Below are positions 8,915 through 14,895 of a stretch of DNA of 64,000 nt, piece after piece. Within the stretch, counting starts at the first letter, position 1. Every line of letters begins with the position of its first letter. The DNA is from Pseudomonas alkylphenolica. Its GTDB lineage: Bacteria > Pseudomonadota > Gammaproteobacteria > Pseudomonadales > Pseudomonadaceae. The DNA lies in contig NZ_QJRG01000049.1 of assembly GCF_004025535.1 (NCBI RefSeq), positions 445,517 through 509,516 on the forward strand, written 5' to 3'. A model generated the notes under the pieces. It worked only from the letters and a program-made list of their open reading frames with translations, did no database searches and was not told the origin of the DNA. Position numbers and translations under genes: made by a program.

Positions 8915-10576
8915 GTGACGATAGATATTGGTTTTTGGGTTAGGGATTATAGGGGTTTCAAAAAGAACGGCGCGGGGTTTGAAGTTGTTAAGTTTGTGAA
9001 CGTAATTGTTGGGAAAAACAATATAGGTAAATCCAGTATAATTGAGGCGGTCCAGCATGTTTTTAGAGATCGTGGAACAAATTTTCCAATAAGTGAAAGT
9101 GTCGTGATGATGGGCTGCTTTACTGAGGAGCAGTTGAAGTCACATTTTGCGTATCAAATGGGTGGGGGTGATCTTAATGGAAACCATTGGACCGATAATG
9201 GTGCGAGCTTAGTTGATGCGAAGATTTCATGGAAAGAGAATGCCGGAAGTGTTGAGGTGCTTGACGCTGAACGTCATGGTAGGGAACTGATAGCCGGGGA
9301 GAAATCGAGGTTGGCTAACGTGGTCGCCTCTGCAAAAAAACCTTACCAGCATGTGCGGCTTGATGCGGATAGAGATCTGGTAAAAGAGCCACACAGTAAT
9401 GATCTGAATTTGAGGAATAATGGAGTTGGTGCTACTAATATAATCCAGAATTATATTAATAGGTCGGATCTTAATAGGGATTTGATTCAGGTAAAATTGC
9501 TTACAGCTCTAAATGATATTTTCACTCCTGATGCTGCATTTACCGAGATCGTAGTGCAGTTTCACTCGAATGAAAATCAATGGGAGGTTTACTTAGGAGA
9601 GGAAGGCAAGGGGTTGGTGCCGCTCTCGGCCTCTGGTAGTGGTTTAAAGACCATATTTCTTGCGCTGCTTAATTTGTTGGTTCGTCCAGATTTTGATAGA
9701 AAAAATATAGATTCCTATGTGTTTTCATTCGAGGAGTTGGAAAATAATCTACATCCATCTTTGCAGCGTAATCTGTTCTCCTTTCTCCTAAACTATGCTC
9801 GGGCTAGTAATTGCCATATATTTCTTACTACCCACTCCCAAGTGGCTATTGATTATTTTTACAATGAGCCTGATGCACAAATCCTTCATGTTAAAAAAAA
9901 TGATGGTGAGGTTTCTGGTGTTCTCTTGGATGATTTGAGTCATGGGTATTCCGTTCTTGACGACTTAGGTGCTAAAGCAAGCGATATACTTCAAGCAAAC
10001 GGGATAATATGGGTTGAGGGTCCGTCGGATCGTATTTATCTCAACAAGCTTATAGAGATATGGGGTGGGGGCGTTTATAAGGAGGGGCATCATTATCAGT
10101 ATATATACTATGGTGGGAGTGTTCTGGCTCATGTGAATGCAAAAACTGATGAGGCTGAGCTGGGTGAGGCTGTCAGCGCTGTAAAGATCAATAGGAATTT
10201 TATATTTGTATGCGATAGTGATAGGCGTACTAATAAAGGAAAGCTAAAAAGCAGAGTTACCGATCTTCTTGCGGCTGTTTCTGTAGGGCGTGGGCATGTA
10301 TGGGTGACGCGTTGCAAAGAGATTGAGAATTACATACCAAAAGAATCTTTTGAGTTGGTGCATGGGATCCGTGGGCTGCCGCAAATTGGTGAATATGATT
10401 ACATTCAAGCTTATTTAAACAAGCATAAGCTGTCAAAGGCGACTGAGTTTACTAATAAGCATCACTGGGCTGTAAAGTATTGTGAGTTTTTCAGTAAAGA
10501 GAATTTGTCATTTAGGCCTGAGTTGGCCGAGGAAATGCCAAAAATCATAGAAACTCTTATGGTTTGGAATAGCTGA
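8915..10576 (+). CDS. OLD-family ATP-dependent nuclease (AAA ATPase plus TOPRIM)
   Basis: A 553-aa protein with an N-terminal ABC-type ATPase and a C-terminal TOPRIM nuclease domain. The Walker A motif GKNNIGKS spans residues 33-40. A signature-like SASGSGLK, the Walker B region FSFEELENNLHP and a switch His in TTHSQVAID follow. The TOPRIM acidic residues are in WVEGPSDR and VCDSD. A GTG start at 8915 is preferred because GGAAGGTGAG lies just upstream. Base composition is clearly AT-richer than its neighbours, suggesting separate acquisition. P2 OLD and related class 1 enzymes exclude other phages; no GajB-like helicase is adjacent, so it probably acts alone. A defence role is inferred. Confidence 0.85.
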   Translation: MTIDIGFWVRDYRGFKKNGAGFEVVKFVNVIVGKNNIGKSSIIEAVQHVFRDRGTNFPISESVVMMGCFTEEQLKSHFAYQMGGGDLNGNHWTDNGASLVDAKISWKENAGSVEVLDAERHGRELIAGEKSRLANVVASAKKPYQHVRLDADRDLVKEPHSNDLNLRNNGVGATNIIQNYINRSDLNRDLIQVKLLTALNDIFTPDAAFTEIVVQFHSNENQWEVYLGEEGKGLVPLSASGSGLKTIFLALLNLLVRPDFDRKNIDSYVFSFEELENNLHPSLQRNLFSFLLNYARASNCHIFLTTHSQVAIDYFYNEPDAQILHVKKNDGEVSGVLLDDLSHGYSVLDDLGAKASDILQANGIIWVEGPSDRIYLNKLIEIWGGGVYKEGHHYQYIYYGGSVLAHVNAKTDEAELGEAVSAVKINRNFIFVCDSDRRTNKGKLKSRVTDLLAAVSVGRGHVWVTRCKEIENYIPKESFELVHGIRGLPQIGEYDYIQAYLNKHKLSKATEFTNKHHWAVKYCEFFSKENLSFRPELAEEMPKIIETLMVWNS

Positions 10577-10600
10577 AGTGTTAAGCGCTGACCAAGTTGG

Positions 10601-10632
10601 GGCCAGGACGTCGTCGGTTGACTGTCCTGGCC
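10601..10632. terminator. Hairpin between converging OLD and prtN-like genes
   Basis: GGCCAGGAC (10601-10609) and GTCCTGGCC (10624-10632) form a perfect 9-bp GC-rich stem with a 14-nt loop between two converging genes. There is no strong T-run on either side, so it is a plausible bidirectional but imperfect terminator. Confidence 0.5.
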
Positions 10633-10641
10633 AAGCAAGGT

Positions 10642-10902
10642 TTATTTGCTCAAGCTTCGATGTTCCTTTAAGGCAATGCTCCTTTGCTGCTCCAGGTATT
10701 CTGCAAGGTCGGTAATGTGTATTCCTTTGGCGCTTTTCTGGCTGGCTTCAAGTCGAGTTATCGGGATCTTAATTTGCCCTGCCAGCACTTTGCGTTGAAA
10801 CATCTCTGGTGTTAGGTGCGTAAAGTAGTCGATGCATACTTGCTCAAGAGGAATAATTGCCCGGCCATTGTATTGCGCCATCAACACGAAAGCTGTGTTC
10901 AT
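10642..10902 (-). CDS. PrtN-family (pyocin activator type) transcription regulator, copy 1
   Basis: An 86-aa protein resembling PrtN, the activator of pyocin genes that is released when RecA inactivates PrtR. Family features are MNTAFVLMAQYNG, IPLEQVCIDYFTHLTP, LEASQKSAKGIH and DLAEYLEQQR. It is the last gene of the leftward early operon and overlaps the preceding gene (10899-11123) by an ATGA. The start at 10902 is chosen over an open extension to 10956. A second PrtN-like gene lies upstream in the same operon. Whether it activates phage late genes or a host target cannot be seen. Confidence 0.82.
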   Translation of the reverse strand: MNTAFVLMAQYNGRAIIPLEQVCIDYFTHLTPEMFQRKVLAGQIKIPITRLEASQKSAKGIHITDLAEYLEQQRSIALKEHRSLSK

Positions 10903-11123
10903 GCGCGCCTCCCCAATACTTTCTTTGCAGCTACGTTGGCCATGTAGGATTCCCATTTAATGCTCTCACGCTGTTGGCGGATCTGGCTGCACTTGGTGTG
11001 TCGTCGGGTTGATCTGCCCTTGCCGCAGACATCGCAGATGGTGGGCAGGTCGAGGCTGTGAGAGGCCATTGGTGGGCGTATGCGCCCGGTCAAGGTTTTC
11101 AGTTTCAGAATATCGACACTCAT
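10899..11123 (-). CDS. Small Cys-rich (zinc-finger-like) phage protein
   Basis: A 74-aa protein of unknown function. A CxxC pair (ICDVCGKG) followed by RRHTKCSQIRQQ suggests a small metal-binding knuckle. It is a paralogue of the next upstream gene (11120-11308): both contain ICDVC(G/T)K and a KCS(Q/K)IRQ element. The start at 11123 overlaps that gene's stop by 4 bp, and its own stop overlaps the prtN-like start by 4 bp. Such proteins are frequent in Pseudomonas prophage early operons, but no function is known to me. Confidence 0.65.
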   Translation of the reverse strand: MSVDILKLKTLTGRIRPPMASHSLDLPTICDVCGKGRSTRRHTKCSQIRQQRESIKWESYMANVAAKKVLGRRA

Positions 11124-11308
11124 GCCTTGGTCTCCCGCTTGATGATGAAGCCTGCCGCCTGGCGGATCTTGGAGCACTTGTCGTGCCCGCCCTTACGCAC
11201 GCGTGGCTTGGTGCACACATCGCAGATAGCTGACATGGCTGGTCGGGCCATGTTTTGCATGCCTTTGAGGGGGCGGGTAGCTGGTTGATAAGTCGTTGTG
11301 GTGTTCAC
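11120..11308 (-). CDS. Small Cys-rich phage protein, paralogue of the downstream gene
   Basis: A 62-aa protein with the same motif set as its neighbour: ICDVCTKPR, then HDKCSKIRQA. It starts with GTG at 11308, overlapping the stop of the 44-aa gene before it (GTGA), and ends in an ATGA overlap with the next. It probably arose by local duplication within the operon. Its function is unknown; the Cys/His spacing suggests metal binding. Confidence 0.6.
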   Translation of the reverse strand: MNTTTTYQPATRPLKGMQNMARPAMSAICDVCTKPRVRKGGHDKCSKIRQAAGFIIKRETKA

Positions 11309-11439
11309 AGCGAATTCCTTTCTTCATTCCAACGCTCTGTAGGTCGGGGGCCTTGGTGGCTGCGATCGCACTTCCAGCAATGATGCAGGCCGCCGTCGTA
11401 ACCTTCTGACGGGTACCAGTCGTGGCGATGGGTAGTCAT
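11305..11439 (-). CDS. 44-aa Cys/His-rich microprotein
   Basis: A short frame starting MTTHRHDWYPSEG. It contains HHCWKCDRSH, a CxxC with flanking His residues as in small zinc knuckles. It was accepted because it fits exactly between its neighbours: its ATG forms an ATGA with the stop of 11436-11933 and its TGA forms a GTGA with the GTG of 11120-11308. The chance of both overlaps in a random frame is low. It makes a third small Cys-rich product in a row. Confidence 0.6.
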   Translation of the reverse strand: MTTHRHDWYPSEGYDGGLHHCWKCDRSHQGPRPTERWNEERNSL

Positions 11440-11933
11440 ACCGCTTCCCCCTCGCTTGGTGTCTTGGCAGGGGTGATACGCAAATGGGCATGGGCGCGAG
11501 CGGCGAGTTCTTCGATATAGCGTTGCTGGTCGGCGGCGTTCTGGGTCTGTGGGTCGACGTGCATTGCCTTCCAGGTGCGCCCAGCCAGTTTCAGAGTGTT
11601 GGCAGTCTTGGTTAGCAGCTCATGGTCAGCCCTGGTCACAGGCATGTCGGTGTACGACATGATCCGGTCTTCGAGCTCTTTGACTCTGGCCTGATGGATT
11701 GCCTTGGTAGTGAGGTGCTTGCGCTGTTCGGCTTCAAGCTGGACGGCAAGCTCGTCTCGTTCGTTGCATGCCGACGCGATTTGCTGAGAGTTGATCGCGT
11801 CGCGGGTTTCGAGCCCTGCAGCTCTGCCGCTGTTGAAGGCGCGGGTCCGGGCTGCTGCAAACAGGAAGGGGAGGAACGCCAGGGTGAACAGCCAGAGGGC
11901 TGCGAGCGCCAGGATGTAGTGCTGCTGTTGCAT
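11436..11933 (-). CDS. Phage membrane-anchored coiled-coil protein, unknown function
   Basis: A 165-aa protein with one N-terminal hydrophobic segment (about residues 6-27, rich in Leu, Ala and Phe) followed by a charged, Glu/Gln-rich region likely to form a coiled coil (about 55-100). Topology would place the bulk in the cytoplasm. Its stop overlaps the ATG of the 44-aa gene. No family was recognised. Its place in the early operon suggests a host-takeover or lysogeny-accessory role, which is inference only. Confidence 0.62.
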   Translation of the reverse strand: MQQQHYILALAALWLFTLAFLPFLFAAARTRAFNSGRAAGLETRDAINSQQIASACNERDELAVQLEAEQRKHLTTKAIHQARVKELEDRIMSYTDMPVTRADHELLTKTANTLKLAGRTWKAMHVDPQTQNAADQQRYIEELAARAHAHLRITPAKTPSEGEAV

Positions 11934-11952
11934 GTGTTGTGCTCCTGATGAT

Positions 11953-11998
11953 GCCCGGCATTGAGCCGTGAAGCCGTGGTGAAGGCTTGATGCCGGGC
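11953..11998. repeat. 9-bp perfect inverted repeat in early operon spacer
   Basis: GCCCGGCAT (11953-11961) and ATGCCGGGC (11990-11998) flank a 28-nt spacer that contains further short complementary words (GCCGTG, AAGCCG, GGC). It lies in the only sizeable gap (11934-12029) of the leftward operon, between the second PrtN-like gene and the membrane protein. It may be an attenuator or an mRNA processing structure; no T-run follows. Confidence 0.4.
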
Positions 11999-12029
11999 AA
12001 GATGTCCCAACAGGCCGGGACCGCCGTAT

Positions 12030-12269
12030 TTACGCTGACTGCTTCGATTGGGTATCGAGGTAGTCGGCGAGGTCATGCAGGTAGATCACTGGTTGGGCTC
12101 GTGCTGAGTTGTGCACCTTGCTGAGCTTGAGCTTGATCCGTTCAGCCCTGATCAATTCGCGTAGTCGACGGTCCGTCTTTATGTGCGGGAAGTAATGCTC
12201 GCGGACGGCGGATAGCGTTGGGCAGGGCGTAGTGAACTGCTTGCGCAACTGGGCCAGCGTATCGGTCAT
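12030..12269 (-). CDS. PrtN-family (pyocin activator type) regulator, copy 2
   Basis: A 79-aa protein with the PrtN-like pattern of a variable N-terminus, TLSAVREHYFPHIKTDRRL and a C-terminal YLHDLADYLDTQ. It is distinct from copy 1 (10642-10902) but shares the layout. Its ATG overlaps the stop of 12266-12775 by 4 bp. Two such proteins in one operon could bind different sites or compete. Function is inferred from the family. Confidence 0.7.
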   Translation of the reverse strand: MTDTLAQLRKQFTTPCPTLSAVREHYFPHIKTDRRLRELIRAERIKLKLSKVHNSARAQPVIYLHDLADYLDTQSKQSA

Positions 12270-12775
12270 AGCTGTTCCCCGCTCCCCTCATGAGTGGGCC
12301 GGAGCTGTGCGCGGACGGCTTCAGCAAGATGGTCTTTGCAGGAGCCGATGGCGGCGGCACAAACGTCGCCCTGGTCGTTGGTCACGACCGCGCCATATGG
12401 ATTCATGGGGTCCGTTGTGGGGGTGATGTAGGCGATCCGGTCGGCACCGATGACTCCTTTCAAGTGCTCCAGTGCTTCCAGCAAGGCAATGGCTTGCTCG
12501 GACTGGCGCCCTGAATCGGTGCGGCCATTGGCGAGGTCTTGTATGAAGTCCCGCAGGTGCTGGTACTTGGCCGTGTCATCTCGCTGGAGGGTGAGGGAGC
12601 CTTTCTGTGGGCCAAACGTCACCGTCACTCGATGCGTTTTAGCGTCGGTTTCGACAAAGACTTCTGCATTGATTGTCAATTCGGGACGCTGAACCGGGCA
12701 GATGGTTTCGCCGCCTTTGTCCAAGGCATGCTGAAGCAGCATCACATTGCGGAGGGGAACGATGTACTCGCTCAT
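12266..12775 (-). CDS. Conserved phage protein of unknown function, 169 aa
   Basis: A soluble 169-aa protein without membrane segments. The N-terminal half is beta-strand rich (VFVETDAKTHRVTVTFG) and the C-terminal half is Ala/Gln/Glu-rich and probably helical. It lies second in the leftward early operon and overlaps both neighbours by 4 bp. No catalytic motif or known family was recognised. Confidence 0.65.
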   Translation of the reverse strand: MSEYIVPLRNVMLLQHALDKGGETICPVQRPELTINAEVFVETDAKTHRVTVTFGPQKGSLTLQRDDTAKYQHLRDFIQDLANGRTDSGRQSEQAIALLEALEHLKGVIGADRIAYITPTTDPMNPYGAVVTNDQGDVCAAAIGSCKDHLAEAVRAQLRPTHEGSGEQL

Positions 12776-12933
12776 GCTGCACCCCCGCCTTGAACAGCTT
12801 GGGCGTGGCCGTTGGGCGAAACAATGATGTGCAGGCCGGTACGGCGCTGGAAGGCGTCAACACTGCCGGGGCGGCTGCAGGTGACTGGGTGCAGGTAGAC
12901 CTTGCAGGTCGAATGATGGGGTTTGGCTTGCAT
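12772..12933 (-). CDS. Small conserved phage protein, first gene of leftward early operon
   Basis: A 53-aa protein (MQAKPHHSTCKVYLHPVTC, then RPGSVDAFQRRTGLHII), a type often seen next to PrtR-like repressors in Pseudomonas prophages. The start at 12933 has AGAGG about 9 nt upstream; part of this ribosome-binding site is paired in the hairpin at 12936-12968, so translation may be controlled by that structure. It overlaps the next gene by 4 bp. Its function is unknown. Confidence 0.62.
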   Translation of the reverse strand: MQAKPHHSTCKVYLHPVTCSRPGSVDAFQRRTGLHIIVSPNGHAQAVQGGGAA

Positions 12934-12935
12934 GC

Positions 12936-12968
12936 CTGGACCTCTGTGGTGAGAAGGGTGCGGTCCAG
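12936..12968 (-). promoter_or_regulatory. Leader hairpin with TCTCACCACA loop, nutL-like position
   Basis: On the minus strand, CTGGACC and GGTCCAG form a perfect 7-bp stem around a 19-nt loop that contains TCTCACCACA. The same 10-mer sits in 19-nt loops of two hairpins on the plus strand at 13988-14032 and 14065-14097. This copy lies in the 5' leader of the leftward early transcript, abutting the first start codon. By position it corresponds to lambda nutL; an antitermination or translational-control role is inferred. Confidence 0.6.
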
Positions 12969-12979
12969 ACAATACTTAA

Positions 12980-13024
12980 ACGTATAGGTTGGGTCAATAC
13001 CTATTCGTAATGCGAGCGTATAGC
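12980..13024. promoter_or_regulatory. Left operator: repressor half-sites upstream of leftward operon
   Basis: Half-sites CGTATAGG (12981-12988) and CCTATTCG (13000-13007) form an inverted pair, within ACGTATAGGT, 9 bp, ACCTATTCGT. A degenerate copy CGTATAGC follows at 13017-13024. The same words recur at 13740-13782 on the other side of the repressor gene. The pair stands at the expected promoter position of the leftward operon and is the likely left operator of the S24 repressor. Confidence 0.65.
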
Positions 13025-13032
13025 TCAATGCA

Positions 13033-13692
13033 TTAGAATATTTCGACTTTCGATATCACCACTCCGCAAATCAAGGCATCTGCCGGTAGCTCAATGATCG
13101 GGTCAGGCCAAGAAGGGTTGAGCGGCTTGAGGAATTGACGATCCCCTTCGAGAACAAGCTGCTTGAAGGTTGCTTCTTTGCTATCTGCAAGCTTTGCAAT
13201 CACAAGCGAGCCGTTCTCGTAATCTTTCGCGGGATCAACAAAAATGATGTCGCCGTCTCTGAATGAGCGCCGCTCATGTGGGTTGAACATAGACAGGCCC
13301 CGGACTCGTAGAGCGAATGTGGTGCTACTGTGCGAAACCGCGCAAGGAAGCCACGACTCTACATTCTCCAGCTCAAAAGGCTCCTGCATTTCGCACCATG
13401 CGCCAGCCTGGACCCAAGAGATCAGCGGGACAAACCCCCGGACTTTGGGCCCTGCTTCAATATTTGATTGCAGGCTGGTAACCAGTGTGGGGCTGCCTTC
13501 GCCCTTCCAAAGCCACTCGGTTGTTACCCCGAGTACCCTGGCTATCTTTTCAACATTCTCTTGGCGAGGGCTTGCGGATGTCCCGGTCAGGATTCTGTGT
13601 ATGGTTGGCTGCGGCACTCCCGATTTCCTGGCAAGTTCGCCTCCTGACATGCCCAGCTCATGCATGCGTTTTGCTATGCGGTTTCCTATCAC
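13033..13692 (-). CDS. S24-type phage repressor (PrtR/CI-like), RecA-cleavable
   Basis: The lysogeny repressor, 219 aa. Residues 1-65 form an HTH_XRE DNA-binding domain (GGELARKSGVPQPTIHRILTG). Residues 85-215 form the S24/LexA-like domain with a cleavage site Ala96-Gly97 (VQAGAW), nucleophile Ser134 (RGLSMF) and general base Lys177 (ATFKQL). DNA damage should trigger RecA-assisted self-cleavage and prophage induction. The arrangement of a PrtR-like repressor with PrtN-like genes mirrors the pyocin circuit. Candidate operators flank the gene on both sides. It is divergent from the Cro-like gene. Confidence 0.92.
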   Translation of the reverse strand: MIGNRIAKRMHELGMSGGELARKSGVPQPTIHRILTGTSASPRQENVEKIARVLGVTTEWLWKGEGSPTLVTSLQSNIEAGPKVRGFVPLISWVQAGAWCEMQEPFELENVESWLPCAVSHSSTTFALRVRGLSMFNPHERRSFRDGDIIFVDPAKDYENGSLVIAKLADSKEATFKQLVLEGDRQFLKPLNPSWPDPIIELPADALICGVVISKVEIF

Positions 13693-13739
13693 GGCTTGTG
13701 ACTCTGATTTGTTTACGTATCGCTAGTGTATTGCGCTGG

Positions 13740-13782
13740 CCTATACGTTTGGGTAACATCTGCCTATTCGCTAACGAATAGG
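13740..13782. promoter_or_regulatory. Right operator region between repressor and Cro-like gene
   Basis: Three half-sites of one type are seen: CCTATACG (13740-13747), CCTATTCG (13763-13770) and CGAATAGG (13775-13782). The last two make a perfect 8-4-8 palindrome around CTAA, ending 7 bp before the Cro-like ATG. Binding here would control both the repressor and the rightward early operon. Confidence 0.68.
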
Positions 13783-13789
13783 TGGCGTC

Positions 13790-13993
13790 ATGACCATACA
13801 AGAAATGCTTCAGAAATTGATCGAGTTAGGTTTCTCGCAGCGCGCTATTGCAGAGCGTGTGGGGGTTTCTCAGCCAACTATTTATCGGGCAACGCAGGGA
13901 GCAGCAATCCGCTACGAAGCGGGAAGGGCTATTGAGCTTCTGTATCGGGAACAGCTCAAGCTCAGTGACAGTTGCCAGAGTAAAGACTGCTGA
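13790..13993 (+). CDS. Cro-like HTH regulator
   Basis: A 67-aa protein that is almost entirely one helix-turn-helix domain (LIELGFSQRAIAERVGVSQPTIYRATQG). It is the first gene of the rightward early operon, divergent from the S24 repressor, and so in the place of lambda cro. It is expected to bind the shared CCTAT(A/T)CG operators and block the repressor promoter. Its TGA stop lies inside the long stem of the hairpin at 13988-14032. Confidence 0.82.
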   Translation: MTIQEMLQKLIELGFSQRAIAERVGVSQPTIYRATQGAAIRYEAGRAIELLYREQLKLSDSCQSKDC

Positions 13994-14032
13994 ACTGGGG
14001 CTTCTCACCACAAGAACTTCCCCAGTTCAGCA
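13988..14032 (+). promoter_or_regulatory. 13-bp stem hairpin with TCTCACCACA loop, nutR-like position, copy 1
   Basis: The arms at 13988-14000 and 14020-14032 (CTGAACTGGGG/CCCCAGTTCAG extended by two pairs) form a perfect 13-bp stem. The 19-nt loop at 14001-14019 contains TCTCACCACAAGA, whose TCT and AGA can pair to give an apical CACCACA loop. It overlaps the Cro-like stop codon and lies in the 217-bp gap before the CII-like gene, exactly where lambda carries nutR. No T-run follows, so it is not a simple terminator. Confidence 0.62.
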
Positions 14033-14064
14033 ATGACGGCGCCGAAGCGCCGCTACATCCCGCA

Positions 14065-14097
14065 ATCCGGTCCCTCTCACCACAAGATTTACCGGAT
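14065..14097 (+). promoter_or_regulatory. 7-bp stem hairpin with TCTCACCACA loop, nutR-like position, copy 2
   Basis: ATCCGGT (14065-14071) and ACCGGAT (14091-14097) pair around a 19-nt loop that again contains TCTCACCACAAGA. The stem sequence is unrelated to copy 1, while loop length and 13-mer are identical. That is the pattern of a selected RNA structure and not of a simple DNA duplication. Between copies 1 and 2 lies a further small GGCGCC/GAAGCGCC hairpin. Confidence 0.62.
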
Positions 14098-14210
14098 AGC
14101 TAGAACGACATGCCGTGTTGCACAACACATTGAACAGGCACATCGGTCGTAGTCGTAGGATAGGGCTTGCCCACTCCAATGGCTACACCGTTAACCGAGG
14201 ATTAACGGTT

Positions 14211-14699
14211 ATGAGTCGCATCGATACACTGCCAGGCGCTGGCCTGGTCCTTTCCCTGCGGCAAGCGCTCTATCGCGCTGGTCGAGACTACCCGGGCGGA
14301 ATCACTAAGCTCGCCTACGACATGGGCATCGACATTGATGCTCTCCAGAAGAAGCTTAAACACGATGAAGAGCGCCGTTGGTTGTCGCCGGATGAGCTGG
14401 AAGAAGTTCTCCAGTGGACGGCGGACACGCGGGTGCTTGATGCCCTGTGCAGGGCAGCTGGTGTTGTCTGGTATCGCCCGGAGCCTGTACCGGCCACCAA
14501 CGATGCCTTGAGGGCAGTCGGAAAACTGCTCGATGAGGCGGGTGAGTTTGTCGGCACCATGCACGATGGTGCTGCGGACAATATCTGGGAGCTGCATGAA
14601 GTGCAGAACCTGGAGCAGCGCGGCATGGATGTTATTCGCCAAGTTCTGGCCATCATGGCCGGTGCTCGTCAAGCCATGGAGGAACGCACCAATGGCTGA
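14211..14699 (+). CDS. Phage regulatory protein CII-like
   Basis: A 162-aa protein resembling the phage CII regulatory family (SLRQALYRAGRDYPGGITKLAYDMG with a helix-turn-helix, then WLSPDELEEVLQWT). Such proteins help the lysis-lysogeny choice or early transcription. The start at 14211 has GAGGA upstream; the open extension to 14115 is not supported. It overlaps the following zinc-finger gene by 8 bp. Confidence 0.75.
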   Translation: MSRIDTLPGAGLVLSLRQALYRAGRDYPGGITKLAYDMGIDIDALQKKLKHDEERRWLSPDELEEVLQWTADTRVLDALCRAAGVVWYRPEPVPATNDALRAVGKLLDEAGEFVGTMHDGAADNIWELHEVQNLEQRGMDVIRQVLAIMAGARQAMEERTNG

Positions 14700-14895
14700 T
14701 GAGATTGATCGGGCGAATGAGCAAGCCGAGTATTTCTTGCAGATGTCGTTGCGGCGGCAGTTGCGTGTTGTTGCCAAGCCAAGCGCGCTGATCTGCGATG
14801 ATTGCGATGAGCCCATCCCGTTGGCTCGCCAGCAGTCGGTCGCAGGTTGCGAAACGTGCGTCAGTTGCCAGGAGCTGCGGGAGCGGCGTCGATGA
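14692..14895 (+). CDS. TraR/DksA-type C4 zinc-finger protein
   Basis: A 67-aa protein with a short N-terminal helix and the four-cysteine finger CDDCDEPIPLAR plus CETCVSCQELRERR typical of phage TraR/DksA C4 proteins. Such proteins can enter the RNA polymerase secondary channel and mimic DksA-ppGpp. The start at 14692 lies inside the end of the CII-like gene and the stop overlaps the primase ATG (ATGA), so the three are translationally coupled. Confidence 0.8.
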   Translation: MADEIDRANEQAEYFLQMSLRRQLRVVAKPSALICDDCDEPIPLARQQSVAGCETCVSCQELRERRR

